Source of the DNA: Caballeronia humi
Lineage (GTDB): Bacteria; Pseudomonadota; Gammaproteobacteria; Burkholderiales; Burkholderiaceae
DNA length: 64,000 bases
Direction of reading: 5' to 3'
Assembly (NCBI RefSeq): GCF_001544475.1
Contig: NZ_FCNW02000008.1
Coordinates: 62,001-126,000 of the forward strand
Position 1 is the stretch's first letter, and the number at the start of each line of letters is the position of its first letter. Positions 18,627 to 27,525 of this stretch are shown piece after piece. Below the pieces are notes generated by a model. That model ran no database searches. It worked only from the letters and a program-made list of their open reading frames with translations, and was not told the DNA's origin. The translations under genes and the position numbers were made by a program.

Positions 18627-20054
18627 CTAGCGCCCAAACCCTACTAAAGCCTTAACCTCCAAAAACGCCTCAAGCCCCCATTCCCCATACTCGCGTCCGT
18701 TCCCTGACTGCTTGTAACCGCCGAACGGCGCCCCTGCATCCCAGGACGGGTAATTCAAATACACGCTCCCGGCCCTAAGCCGAAATCCCACCCGCCGAGC
18801 CCGCTCCGAATCCCCCGACTGAACATAAGCCGCGAGCCCAAACGGACTATCGTTAGCGATGGCTACCGCTTCATCCTCATCGCGATAGGGCATGATCGCG
18901 AGCACAGGCCCGAAGATCTCGTCACGAGCGATCGTCATCGAAGGCTTCACGTCTGCAAAAACCGTGGGTCGCACGTAGTACCCGCGCTCAAGCCCCTGCG
19001 GCCGTCCCAAGCCACCCGCCACGACCCGCGCCCCTTCACCGATCCCGATCGCGATCAACCGCTGCACGCGCTCGAACTGCACATCGCTGACAACCGGCCC
19101 CATCGTCGTAGCAGCATCGTCGGCAGGCCCGACCCGATGCGCCTCGGCCGCCCGCCGCGCAATCTCGACCGCTTCATCATGCCGAGCTTCAGGCACGAGC
19201 ATCCGCGTCGGCGCATTGCACGACTGGCCGCTGTTGCCAAAGCACGAGTTGACCCCCGCCGTCACCGCCGCTTCGAAATCGACGTCATCGAGCAGGATAT
19301 TCGCCGACTTCCCGCCCAGCTCCTGATGCACGCGCTTGACCGTCGGCGCCGCCAGCTTGGCGACTTCGATACCCGCACGCGTCGAGCCAGTGAACGACAC
19401 CATATCGACATCCGGGTGCGCCGCAAGCGCCGCACCGACAGTCGGCCCGTCGCCGTGCACGAGATTGAACACGCCAGCCGGCACGCCAGCCGCATCGAGA
19501 ATCTCCGCGAACAGCACCGCATTGAGCGGCGAAACCTCGCTAGGCTTGAGCACCATCGTGCAACCCGCAGCAATCGCTGGCGCAGCCTTGCAGACGATCT
19601 GATTGATCGGCCAGTTCCACGGCGTGATCAGCGCGACGACTCCGACCGGTTCATGATTGACGAGCGTCGTGCCCTTCATGCGCTGCCATTCGAACGTTTC
19701 GCACGTGCGGATCAGTTCCTCCAGATGCCGCCTCCCGATGCCCGCCTGCCACGCATGCGCCATCGCTTTCGGCGCGCCGATCTCGCGCGAGATGATGTCG
19801 CCCATCTCGTCGTGCCGCGCGAGAAACGCATCGAGGATGCGTCGGATCAGCGCGAGACGCTCGGCGGGCGTCGTCATCGAGAACGAGGCGAACGCGCGTT
19901 TCGCGGCGGCGACAGCGCGATCGACGTCGGCAGGCGTGCCCATCGCGACTTCGGCGAACGCTTCCTCCGTACACGGATCGACGACGGGCAAGCGGGCCGT
20001 GCCGGACGGCTCGACCCACGCGCCATCGATATAAAACTTCAGTGCGTTATTCAT
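18627..20054 (-). CDS. NAD(P)-dependent aldehyde dehydrogenase
   Basis: A 475-residue member of the ALDH superfamily that oxidises an aldehyde to an acid. Catalytic residues are in place: Asn147 (ITPWNWP), Glu245 (HQELGGKS) and the nucleophile Cys279 (NSGQSCNAP). The C-terminal PFGGYKQSGNGREYGEWGLE is normal. It is the last gene of a minus-strand unit (PotA, HAD, amine oxidase, PotB, PotC, ALDH). The natural substrate is probably the aminoaldehyde or aldehyde made by the FAD oxidase of this unit or by the convergent GMC enzyme. Substrate specificity is not readable from sequence. Confidence 0.9.
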   Translation of the reverse strand: MNNALKFYIDGAWVEPSGTARLPVVDPCTEEAFAEVAMGTPADVDRAVAAAKRAFASFSMTTPAERLALIRRILDAFLARHDEMGDIISREIGAPKAMAHAWQAGIGRRHLEELIRTCETFEWQRMKGTTLVNHEPVGVVALITPWNWPINQIVCKAAPAIAAGCTMVLKPSEVSPLNAVLFAEILDAAGVPAGVFNLVHGDGPTVGAALAAHPDVDMVSFTGSTRAGIEVAKLAAPTVKRVHQELGGKSANILLDDVDFEAAVTAGVNSCFGNSGQSCNAPTRMLVPEARHDEAVEIARRAAEAHRVGPADDAATTMGPVVSDVQFERVQRLIAIGIGEGARVVAGGLGRPQGLERGYYVRPTVFADVKPSMTIARDEIFGPVLAIMPYRDEDEAVAIANDSPFGLAAYVQSGDSERARRVGFRLRAGSVYLNYPSWDAGAPFGGYKQSGNGREYGEWGLEAFLEVKALVGFGR

Positions 20055-20078
20055 GCAGCAGGTATCCAGAAAGAAGGT

Positions 20079-20873
20079 TCAGGCCCGCGCCGCCGAAGAG
20101 CGGCGGCTCACCACGACGATCATGACGAGGCACAGCGTCAGCGCAGTCAGCATCGTACTGATCGCGGCGATGGTCGGATCGATTTCGTCGCGCAGCGTGA
20201 CGAACATGCGGCGCGTGAGCGTCTGGTTCGAACCGCCGGAGATGAACAACGCGACGACGGTTTCATCGAGCGCCTGGATGAACACGAACACCGCGCCCGA
20301 AATCACGCTTGCCTTGATCTGCGGCAGCGTCACCGTCATGAAGCTGCGAAAACGGTTCATGCCGAGACTGCGCGCGACCATCTCCTGCGTGCGGTCGAAC
20401 GTGCGCAGATCGGCGCCGACGGAGATCAGCACATACGGCAGCCCGAGCATCGTATCCGCGACGATCAGCCCGCCGAGCGTATTCACGTATCCCGCCTGCG
20501 AATACACGAAGAACACGCCGACCGCGACGATGATGATCGGCACCATCAGCGGCAGCATCAGCAGCGTGCGCAGGTAGCGCATGATCCAGTGCGTGCCGTT
20601 CTGGATCGCGTACGCGGCGGCCACGCCGAGAGGCGTCGCGATCAGTGCGGCGCATACGGACGCGGTGAGCGTCGTGCGGGCGGCGTCGATCCACGCGGGG
20701 TTGTCGAAGAACGAGTGATACCAGCGCAGCGAGTACGCGGGGGGCGGGAACGTCATGAAGCGCGTATCGGAGAACGACAGCGGCACCACGATCAATATCG
20801 GCACCATCAGGAACACGAGGATCAGCGCGACCACGGCACCAAGCACGATCCGTCCGAACGAGAGCTTTTTCAT
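20079..20873 (-). CDS. PotC-like ABC permease
   Basis: A 264-residue inner-membrane permease of the spermidine/putrescine importer type with six predicted membrane helices. The EAA loop that contacts the ATPase reads ARSLGMNRFRSFMTVTLPQIK, about 75 residues from the end. The N-terminal sequence up to SFSDTRFMTFPPPAYSLRWY is typical of PotC. The ATG at 20873 overlaps the stop of the PotB-like gene (ATGA), which fixes the start and implies translational coupling. Confidence 0.92.
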   Translation of the reverse strand: MKKLSFGRIVLGAVVALILVFLMVPILIVVPLSFSDTRFMTFPPPAYSLRWYHSFFDNPAWIDAARTTLTASVCAALIATPLGVAAAYAIQNGTHWIMRYLRTLLMLPLMVPIIIVAVGVFFVYSQAGYVNTLGGLIVADTMLGLPYVLISVGADLRTFDRTQEMVARSLGMNRFRSFMTVTLPQIKASVISGAVFVFIQALDETVVALFISGGSNQTLTRRMFVTLRDEIDPTIAAISTMLTALTLCLVMIVVVSRRSSAARA

Positions 20874-21736
20874 TTCGCGCCCAGGGTCTTTTCGAGTGGC
20901 ACAACGCGGCTCGCGGCATAGAAGATCGCGAACACGCAGATCAGCAGCACGACGCTCACCGCGCTCGCTGCGCCCCAACTGTTATAGATCTCGACGTTGC
21001 GACTCACCACCATCGACACCATGATCGACTTGCCGCCACCCATCAGCTCGGGCGTGATGTAGAAGCCAAGACACAGCACGAACACGAGCGTGACGCCCGC
21101 GAGCACGCCGCTCATCGAGAGCGGCAGGAACACGCGCAGGAACACATGCAGCGGCGAGCCGCCCAGGCTCGCACCGGCTTGCGAGAGATTCGGCGGGATC
21201 TTCTGCATCGCGGAGTAGAGCGGCAGGACCATGAACGGCAGAAGGATATGGACCATCGCGATGATCGTGCCGAACTGGTTGTACGCGAGTTGCACCGGCC
21301 GGTCGATCAGGCCGGACGCCAGCAGCGCTTTATTCACGAGACCGGTGCGCTGAAGCAGCACGAGCCACGCGTAAGTGCGCACGAGCACGCTCGTCCAGAA
21401 CGGCAAAATCACCATGCCAAGGACGAGCGCGCTCAGTTTCGGCGGCAGCGAGGCCGCGAAGTACGCGACGGGATAACCGAGCAACAGCGTGACGACGGTC
21501 ACGATGATGCTCAGCTTGAAGGTCAGCAGGAAGGTGTCGACGTAAGCGCCCGTGAACATGCGCCGATAGTTCTCGAACGTGAAGCCGTCGTGCCAGATCG
21601 ATTGCCACGAGAGCCACACGAGCGGGACGAGCAGCAGCACGACGATCACGAGGAGCGCCGGCGTCATGAGAAGAAGCATCGTGCGATCCTCGCGGCGCTG
21701 ATAGCGAACGGATGGATCGGACTGGGTTGCCTGCAT
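20870..21736 (-). CDS. PotB-like ABC permease
   Basis: About 288 residues, six membrane helices, partner of the PotC-like protein in a heterodimeric permease. The helix-rich body starts MLLLMTPALLVIVVLLLVPL; the EAA-type loop reads AGASLGGSPLHVFLRVFLPLS. The ATG at 21736 has AAGGA nine bases upstream and is my choice. Alternative starts at 21778/21775 overlap the stop of the upstream oxidase gene in ATGA style and would add 13-14 residues. The homologue-supported start should be checked. It is co-transcribed with the oxidase before it and PotC after it. Confidence 0.88.
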   Translation of the reverse strand: MQATQSDPSVRYQRREDRTMLLLMTPALLVIVVLLLVPLVWLSWQSIWHDGFTFENYRRMFTGAYVDTFLLTFKLSIIVTVVTLLLGYPVAYFAASLPPKLSALVLGMVILPFWTSVLVRTYAWLVLLQRTGLVNKALLASGLIDRPVQLAYNQFGTIIAMVHILLPFMVLPLYSAMQKIPPNLSQAGASLGGSPLHVFLRVFLPLSMSGVLAGVTLVFVLCLGFYITPELMGGGKSIMVSMVVSRNVEIYNSWGAASAVSVVLLICVFAIFYAASRVVPLEKTLGAK

Positions 21737-21774
21737 CAGGGAGGGTCCTTGGAGAATCCGCTTGGCGGTCGTCA

Positions 21775-23091
21775 TCATGCACCCACGGCGTCGAGGAACT
21801 GATACCACGCCGCGACGAGTCTCACACCCGGCGCGCGCAGCGAATGAAACGGCACGGGCCGCAAACCGGGCGCCGCGAGCAGCGCCAGCTCGGGCGTCTC
21901 GCCGAGCGCGAGCGCCGCGGCGTGCTGACCCAGCAGGCTCGCCATCGCGACCCCCGCTCCGTTATACCCCAGACAAAACGTCGTGGCATCATCGCTTCTG
22001 CCGACATGCGGCAGCGAATTGAACGTCATGCCCACGTAACCCGACCAGCGATACTCCACGCGCACGCCGGCCAGCTCCGGAAAGAGGCCGACCATCGCGC
22101 GTTGCAGCGCATCGAAGCCGGTCATCTGGCCTTCCTTGCCGAACGCGTCGCGGCCGCCGAAGAGCATGCGGCCATCGGCCTTGCGGAACCACTTCATCAT
22201 GCGCCGCGTTTCGGTGTAACTGCGGTTTTCCACCATCAGGCGCGCATCGAGTTCGGCGGGCAGGCGCTCGGTCGCGATCATCGCGCTGCGAAACGGCACG
22301 AGTTCACGCTGATATTTCGATGTCGCCGAGGTCAGGTCCGAATACGCATTCGTCGCGACGATCACCTGCTTCGCGCGCACCGTGCCGCCCGGCGTGCGCA
22401 GCGTGACGCGCGTGTCGCCAGCGGCGCGGCGCATTTCCAGAACGGGCGTCGATTCGTAGATCGGCACGCCGCGCGCCGCGATGCCGCGCGCGAGTCCGCG
22501 CACGTATTCGAGCGGCAGGATCGTGCCGGCATCCGCACTCAGCACGCCGCCGACAAAGCCCTTCGACCCCGTCTCGCGCGTCACGTCCTCGCGCGAGAGC
22601 ACGGTCATCGACGTATCGCCGAGCGCCTGGCGGACCCAGTCGGCTTCGGCACAGATTGAGGCAAGCGCACGCTCCGTGTGCGCGCAACGCAGGCTGCCCG
22701 TGTGCTCGAAGCGCGCGCGCTCCAGCTTGAATTCATCGACGAACGATTCGACGACGCGCACGCCATCGTGCGCGAGCCTGTGCATGCGTTTCGCCGTCTC
22801 GATGCCGTGCAGCTTGTCGATCGTCGGAAACGACAGCCTGAACTTCGACGACACCACCCCGCCATTGCGTCCGCTCGCGCCCCATCCGACAGGGTTCGCG
22901 TCGAGCACCACGCACTCGACGCCGCGCTTTTGCAGCGCATACGCGGCGGCGAGTCCCGAATAACCCGCGCCGATCACCGCGACCTCGACATCGATGTCAC
23001 GCTCGAGCGGCGCGCCTTCGGGCGCGGGACCGGCCAGCGCCCGCCAGAGCGAATCGGGCTGCGGCCTCGAAGGTGTCGTCGGCGCGAGCAT
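21775..23091 (-). CDS. FAD-dependent amine oxidase (PuuB/DAO family)
   Basis: A 438-residue flavoprotein of the D-amino-acid-oxidase/glycine-oxidase fold, similar in layout to gamma-glutamylputrescine oxidase. The FAD-binding motif GAGYSG is at 41-46, and GWGASGRNGGVVSSKF follows as in PuuB-type enzymes. The C-terminal FAD contact reads GYNGAGVAMASLLGQ. It would oxidise a primary or secondary amine to imine/aldehyde with release of peroxide or via an acceptor. It sits between the HAD gene (4 bp upstream) and PotB, so imported amine is the probable substrate. No glutamylputrescine synthetase (PuuA) is adjacent. Confidence 0.88.
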   Translation of the reverse strand: MLAPTTPSRPQPDSLWRALAGPAPEGAPLERDIDVEVAVIGAGYSGLAAAYALQKRGVECVVLDANPVGWGASGRNGGVVSSKFRLSFPTIDKLHGIETAKRMHRLAHDGVRVVESFVDEFKLERARFEHTGSLRCAHTERALASICAEADWVRQALGDTSMTVLSREDVTRETGSKGFVGGVLSADAGTILPLEYVRGLARGIAARGVPIYESTPVLEMRRAAGDTRVTLRTPGGTVRAKQVIVATNAYSDLTSATSKYQRELVPFRSAMIATERLPAELDARLMVENRSYTETRRMMKWFRKADGRMLFGGRDAFGKEGQMTGFDALQRAMVGLFPELAGVRVEYRWSGYVGMTFNSLPHVGRSDDATTFCLGYNGAGVAMASLLGQHAAALALGETPELALLAAPGLRPVPFHSLRAPGVRLVAAWYQFLDAVGA

Positions 23092-23095
23092 GCGT

Positions 23096-23806
23096 TCAGG
23101 CCGCGCGGGCTTCGGCTTCGACGGCGTCCGCGAGCGCGGCGAGCGTCGGGAACGTGAAGGTCGGCGTCGTGACGGCTTCGGGCACCGGCGTCGCGCCGAA
23201 GCCCTTCAGACCCTGGCGGCGCTCGATCCAGCACGTCGAATAACCGAGTTCGGTCGCGATGCCGATATCGTGATACTGGCTCTGCGCCGTATGCAGGATC
23301 TCGCCGAACTTGAATCCGAACGCTGCCTGACGGCCGCGGTTGTATGCGAAGAATTGCGGGTCGGGCTTGGCGACGCCGGTTTCATCGGCGCAGACGGAGT
23401 CGTCGAACGGATCGCCGAGCGTGTGCGCATACGCCGACAGCGCGACGCGATCCGCGTTCGTCATCGCGACCAGTCGATAGTGCTTGCGCAGGCGCTTCAA
23501 CGCCGCGACCGAATCCTCGAACGCGGGCCATTCGAGCACGTCGCGCTGGAAGGCGGCGGCCGATTGCGGATCGTCGGGCAAGCCGAGTTCCTTTGCGAGC
23601 GATAGATACACATTCGCCATTTCATGGCTCGACCGGCCGGGATACGTCGCGCGGCCGCGCATGTACGGCTCGAAGATCTGGTCGTCGGTCAGGTCCTTCG
23701 CCGCCGGGCCGCCGAGGCGCCGCACCGAGGCGAGCACGCCCGCTTCGAAGTTGATCAGCGTGCCGACGACATCCAACGTCAGGACCTTGAAATCGGTGAG
23801 CTTCAT
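23096..23806 (-). CDS. HAD-superfamily hydrolase, haloacid-dehalogenase type II-like
   Basis: A 236-residue HAD hydrolase. Motif I is TLDVVGTLINFE with nucleophile Asp12; motif II is MTNAD; the Lys lies in VAKPDPQFF and the acidic motif in QSQYHDIGIATELGY. This is the L-2-haloacid dehalogenase-like subgroup, but the DxVGT nucleophile loop differs from the DAYGT of proven dehalogenases. A role as phosphatase or in handling an amine-derived intermediate is equally possible. The ATG at 23806 has AAGGATG upstream. It lies 4 bp from the amine-oxidase gene, and a second HAD of this type sits beside the amine oxidase in the next cluster. Confidence 0.82.
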   Translation of the reverse strand: MKLTDFKVLTLDVVGTLINFEAGVLASVRRLGGPAAKDLTDDQIFEPYMRGRATYPGRSSHEMANVYLSLAKELGLPDDPQSAAAFQRDVLEWPAFEDSVAALKRLRKHYRLVAMTNADRVALSAYAHTLGDPFDDSVCADETGVAKPDPQFFAYNRGRQAAFGFKFGEILHTAQSQYHDIGIATELGYSTCWIERRQGLKGFGATPVPEAVTTPTFTFPTLAALADAVEAEARAA

Positions 23807-23874
23807 GAAATCATCCTTGTGCAGTTTGCTTTGAATCGGGAGAAAGAACGCCCGCGCGCGGGCAGCGGAAAAAT

Positions 23875-24951
23875 TCAGGCAGGCACGACGATCGTGTCCT
23901 GTGGATCGAGCGTGACGCTCATCTGCGCGCCCGGTTGAGGAATGCGCTGGCGCGCATCGTGGCTGCCGGGCTGGCGCAGGCTGATCGCGGTGCCATCGGC
24001 GAGCACGGCGAAAACGCGCAGACTCTCGCCCTGGTACAGCACCTCGGTGACGCGGCACGACAGGCGGTTCATGCCGTCGCGGGCTTCGCCGCTGTCGATC
24101 ACGAGCTTCTCGGTCTGCACCGCGAGCAGCAGCTTGTCGCCGCGCGGCAGCGGGTGCGCCGTGCGCAGAACCGTGTCGCCGAGGCGCACGGCGTCGTCGC
24201 CGACACGCGTTACGTCGAGCAGCGTCGCCTCGCCGATGAAGCTCGCGACGAACGCATCGCACGGACGGTCGTATAAGCGCTCGGGCGTGTCGATCTGCAC
24301 GAGGCGGCCGTTCTTCAGCACGGCGACGCGGTCGCTCATCGTGAGCGCCTCGCGCTGGTCGTGCGTCACATAGACGATGGTCGCGCCGAGCTTGCGATGC
24401 AGCCGGCGCAATTCGATCTGCATGGTTTCGCGCAGTTGCTTGTCGAGCGCGGAGAGCGGCTCGTCCATCAGGATCAGTTGCGGCTCGAAGACCATCGCGC
24501 GGGCGAGCGCCACGCGTTGCCGCTGGCCGCCCGACAACTGGCCGATGCCGCGATGCTCATAACCCGAGAGTTCGACCATCGCGAGCGCATCGGCGACTTT
24601 CTTCGCCCACGTCGATTTCGGCTGGCGCCGCGCGCGCAGCGGAAAGGCCACGTTCTCGCCGACGCTCATGTGCGGAAAGAGCGCGTAGTTCTGAAACACG
24701 ATGCCGATGTCGCGCTTGTGCGGCGGCGCAAATGTAATGTCGCGATCGCCGACCCAGACCGCACCCGAACTCGGCTGCACGAAGCCGCCGAGAATCCCGA
24801 GCAGCGTCGTCTTGCCCGATCCGGAAGGCCCGAGGAGCGACACGAACTCGCCCGGCTCGATTTCGAGCGATACGTCGTCGAGCGCGACTACGGGGCCGTA
24901 GCGCTTCGCTGCCGATCGGATCGAAACCCCTGTTTTCGCTCGTGCGTCCAT
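23875..24951 (-). CDS. PotA-like ABC transporter ATPase
   Basis: A 358-residue ATP-binding subunit of the spermidine/putrescine/iron importer class. Walker A is GPSGSGKT at 41-48, the signature LSGGQ is at 139-143, Walker B is LILMDEP at 159-165, and the switch His is in VYVTHDQ. The C-terminal TOBE domain (about 275-358) is present. It is the first gene of the minus-strand unit that carries HAD, oxidase, PotB, PotC and ALDH. The ATG at 24951 gives the family N-terminus; the frame continues 30 codons upstream without homology. Its promoter shares the CATRAC-N5-GTYATG element with the PotD-like gene. Confidence 0.92.
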   Translation of the reverse strand: MDARAKTGVSIRSAAKRYGPVVALDDVSLEIEPGEFVSLLGPSGSGKTTLLGILGGFVQPSSGAVWVGDRDITFAPPHKRDIGIVFQNYALFPHMSVGENVAFPLRARRQPKSTWAKKVADALAMVELSGYEHRGIGQLSGGQRQRVALARAMVFEPQLILMDEPLSALDKQLRETMQIELRRLHRKLGATIVYVTHDQREALTMSDRVAVLKNGRLVQIDTPERLYDRPCDAFVASFIGEATLLDVTRVGDDAVRLGDTVLRTAHPLPRGDKLLLAVQTEKLVIDSGEARDGMNRLSCRVTEVLYQGESLRVFAVLADGTAISLRQPGSHDARQRIPQPGAQMSVTLDPQDTIVVPA

Positions 24952-24988
24952 TGCGTTTTGTCTCGCTGGTAAGGCCTGCGTTGAAGAA

Positions 24989-25055
24989 AATATAGGCCGC
25001 CATGTTTTTGGCGGCAATTCCCAAATTGTTGGATCAGGCATAACATCAGGTCATG
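24989..25055 (-). promoter_or_regulatory. predicted LysR-activated promoter of the PotA-HAD-oxidase-PotBC-ALDH unit
   Basis: Read on the minus strand: inverted repeat CATGAC-N5-GTTATG (25055 to 25039), a 21-bp gap containing AACAATT, -35 TTGCCG (25017-25012), a 17-bp spacer and -10 TATATT (24994-24989). Every distance equals that at 15543-15609. The repeat also includes the ATG of the divergent LysR gene, so the regulator would bind over its own start codon and repress itself, a common LysR habit. Confidence 0.72.
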
Positions 25056-26024
25056 CCCAATCTCCGAAAGAAACTGCCGAGCGCCAATGCGCTGTTCGTG
25101 TTCGAAGCGGCCGCGCGCTGCGGCAATTTCACGCGCGCCGCACAGGAACTGTATGTCAGCCAGCCCGCCGTGAGCCGCATGCTCGCCCGCATGGAAGACC
25201 ATCTCGGCGTGCAATTGTTCGAGCGCGTGAGGGGCGGCATCGAATTGACGGAGAACGGGAAGATCCTTTATCGCAAGATTTCGGAGGGGTTCAACGGCAT
25301 CGAGGGCGCGATCCGCGAGATCGAGGCGCGTGCGACGGGCGTCGAGTCGGTGACGCTCTCGGTGTCGACGGCGTTCACGACGCACTGGCTGATGCCGCGC
25401 ATGAGCCGGCTGAACGGCGCATTCCCGACTGTCGATTTGCGGTTTCAGTTGATTTCAGGGCGCATCGGCGGGCCACTCGTCGACGTCGATCTCGGCATGC
25501 GCTTCATGCGCGAGGACGAAATCGGCGAGAACAGCGTGCTCGTGATGCCCGAAACGCTGCTGCCCGTGTGTAATCAGCGCTATCACGAGACGGCGGGCAC
25601 GGAGGCGGCCCGCGAACACGGCGACACGGTAATCGTGATGGACGACGGCGAGCGCGGCTGGCACGACCGCTTTTCCGCTTTCGCCGCACACGGAAGGCAT
25701 GCGGCAAGCATGCTGAGCTTCAATGATTACGCGATCGTGGTGCAAGCGGCGCTGCTCGGGCAGGGCATCGCGCTCGGGTGGCTGAACGTGGTCTCGCACT
25801 GGCTGTCGGAGCGGGCGCTCGTGGCCGCGGAAGAGGAAATCGTAGTGACGAACCGGCGCTGCTGCCTCGTGTGGCCGGAGAACCGGCCGCTACGGCCGAT
25901 CGTCGCCGATGTGCGCGACTGGATCATCGAAGAGACGCGCGCGGATATGCGCACGGTGGATCGGGCGTATCCTGCGCTCGGCTTGCGTGAAGCGCTGGGA
26001 GACGCGGGGCTCGTGCTGGGGTGA
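25053..26024 (+). CDS. LysR-family regulator (GcvA-like) of the polyamine-type module
   Basis: A 323-residue LysR protein. The N-terminal winged helix reads FEAAARCGNFTRAAQELYVSQ and PAVSRMLARMEDHLG, with an effector-binding domain at about 95-300. Its gene is divergent from the PotA-like operon across 101 bp, the classic layout for a LysR gene and its target. The only good start codon lies inside the shared inverted repeat at 25039-25055. The second repeat, at 15543-15559, makes the PotD-GMC unit a likely second target. The inducer is probably the imported amine or an aldehyde derived from it (inference). Confidence 0.9.
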   Translation: MPNLRKKLPSANALFVFEAAARCGNFTRAAQELYVSQPAVSRMLARMEDHLGVQLFERVRGGIELTENGKILYRKISEGFNGIEGAIREIEARATGVESVTLSVSTAFTTHWLMPRMSRLNGAFPTVDLRFQLISGRIGGPLVDVDLGMRFMREDEIGENSVLVMPETLLPVCNQRYHETAGTEAAREHGDTVIVMDDGERGWHDRFSAFAAHGRHAASMLSFNDYAIVVQAALLGQGIALGWLNVVSHWLSERALVAAEEEIVVTNRRCCLVWPENRPLRPIVADVRDWIIEETRADMRTVDRAYPALGLREALGDAGLVLG

Positions 26025-26029
26025 GCGTT

Positions 26030-26377
26030 TCAGCCGGCCTTCACCGATCGCGCGCTCTGCAAAAACGAACTCGGGGTCATCCCGCAAAAGCGCTTGAAAT
26101 GCCGCGCGAAATGGCTTTGGTCAAAAAAACCGACTTCCGCCGCGACGACCGAACCCGGCACGCCCGCGAGCAGCAGCGTCTGCGCGCGCCGGATGCGCAC
26201 GCCGCACAGATACCGGTACGGCGACAACCCGACCTGCTGCCTGAACACGGTCGCAAAGCGCGAGACGGACAGCGCCGAAAGCTCCGCAAGCTGCGCGAGG
26301 CGCACGGGTTCGTCGAAATGCGCTTCGATGAACGCGAGCGCGTCATCCAGCGCGGCCGCTGATTTCGCGGGCATCAT
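26030..26377 (-). CDS. short AraC-type regulator (DNA-binding domain only)
   Basis: A 115-residue protein consisting almost only of the AraC C-terminal domain: two helix-turn-helix units (RLAQLAELSALSVSRFATVF and VAAEVGFFDQSHFARHFKRF) ending GMTPSSF. No N-terminal sensing domain is present. The ATG at 26377 overlaps the stop of the upstream DAO gene (ATGA), so it is the last gene of the minus-strand operon. Codons further upstream are open but lie inside that gene. It converges on the LysR gene, with 5 bp between stops. It could control the operon directly or with a partner that supplies sensing. Confidence 0.82.
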   Translation of the reverse strand: MMPAKSAAALDDALAFIEAHFDEPVRLAQLAELSALSVSRFATVFRQQVGLSPYRYLCGVRIRRAQTLLLAGVPGSVVAAEVGFFDQSHFARHFKRFCGMTPSSFLQSARSVKAG

Positions 26378-27525
26378 GTCGAAAGCACCGGAGTCTGCGG
26401 CGCGGCGGCGAAGCGCCTGATGGAGAACGGATCGAGCGGGATCGGCGTGCGGCCGGTATCGGCGAGTTCGGCGAGCGTCTCGCCCACACCCGGTCCGATC
26501 TGGAATCCCGACCCGCTGAAACCGAACGCGTAGAACAAGCCATCGACTTTCGAACTCGGGCCGATCACCGGTTCCGAATCCGGCAGATAGCTCTCGACGC
26601 CGCTCCACACGCGAATCACATTGAGCGGCGCGAGCGACGGTACGAGCCGCCGGAACTGCGCGATCTGGCCGACGGTATTGCGCGGCACAACCGACGCGCG
26701 ACGCGTGACGGCATCGGCGGGACCGGCCGGGCCGCCGCCGAGGATGATGTTGCCGCGCGGAATCTGGCGGAAGTACACGCTCTCCTCCTTGACCGACGTG
26801 TACACGCCCATCGACGACTTGAACACATACGGCACCGGCTCCGTCACGGCCATCTGCGGTCCGCGCGCTTCAAGCGGCACCGGCTCGCCGAACTGCTGCG
26901 TGAGCGCGCTCGCCCACGCGCCCGCGCAGATCACAAGCTGCGCCGCGCGATACACGTCGCCCGCCGCGCTCTCGACGCGAAAGCCACCGCCGTCCTTCTC
27001 GACGCGCACGATCTCCGTGTTCTCGACGATCCGCGCGCCCAGCCGCGCCGCCGCGCGCGCGAACGCGGGGGAGGCGAGACGCGGGTTCGCGTGACCGTCG
27101 AACGGGGAGATCGAGGCGGCCAGCACCTCGCGTCCGAGGAAAGGAAAGCGCTCGAACATCGCCGCGCCGTGCAGGACTTCGAGGTCGAGACCGTAGGCGC
27201 GGGCGTCGGCGGCGTAGCGGTCGAAATACTCGGCGTCGTGTTCGTGATAGCAAACGCGCGTGTGGCCGGAGGCCAGAAACTCGACGTCCTCGTGCAGCAG
27301 TTCCTTCGAACGGCGCCACGTTTCAAGCGCGCGGTTCGCCATCGCGAGTTGCGGCAATGCGCGCCCTTGCCGGCGGATGCCGCCGAAGTTGACGCCGCTC
27401 GCCTGCTGGCCCGTGAGGCCGCGTTCGAGCAGGATCACCGAACGCTCGCGACGCCGCAGGAAGAACGCCGTCGACGTGCCCATGATGCCGCCGCCGATTA
27501 CGATCACGTCGGCTTGCTCGCTCAT
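26374..27525 (-). CDS. DAO-family FAD oxidoreductase, beta-type subunit of a three-part amine/opine oxidase
   Basis: A 383-residue FAD protein with GGGIMG at 11-16, a second FAD contact QASGVNFGGIRRQGR, and the C-terminal GFSGSGFQIGPGVGETLAEL. It resembles HcnC, OoxB and the LhpB subunit of D-hydroxyproline dehydrogenase, which carry the catalytic site. It overlaps the upstream FAD/[2Fe-2S] gene by ATGA (start 27525, GTGGAGAA upstream). That gene overlaps in turn with a small [2Fe-2S] gene. This order is typical of heterotrimeric membrane-linked amine dehydrogenases. The substrate is probably a secondary amine, opine or imino acid. Confidence 0.88.
   Translation of the reverse strand: MSEQADVIVIGGGIMGTSTAFFLRRRERSVILLERGLTGQQASGVNFGGIRRQGRALPQLAMANRALETWRRSKELLHEDVEFLASGHTRVCYHEHDAEYFDRYAADARAYGLDLEVLHGAAMFERFPFLGREVLAASISPFDGHANPRLASPAFARAAARLGARIVENTEIVRVEKDGGGFRVESAAGDVYRAAQLVICAGAWASALTQQFGEPVPLEARGPQMAVTEPVPYVFKSSMGVYTSVKEESVYFRQIPRGNIILGGGPAGPADAVTRRASVVPRNTVGQIAQFRRLVPSLAPLNVIRVWSGVESYLPDSEPVIGPSSKVDGLFYAFGFSGSGFQIGPGVGETLAELADTGRTPIPLDPFSIRRFAAAPQTPVLST

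Noticed and set aside
19137-20921. 594-codon open frame on the plus strand
   Set aside because: Antisense to the ALDH and PotC genes, dominated by Arg, His and Asp, with no family similarity. It is a shadow frame.
26377-26608. longer N-terminus for the AraC protein
   Set aside because: The extra codons lie inside the DAO gene in another frame and encode Arg-rich sequence with no AraC sensing domain. The ATGA overlap at 26377 is a better start.
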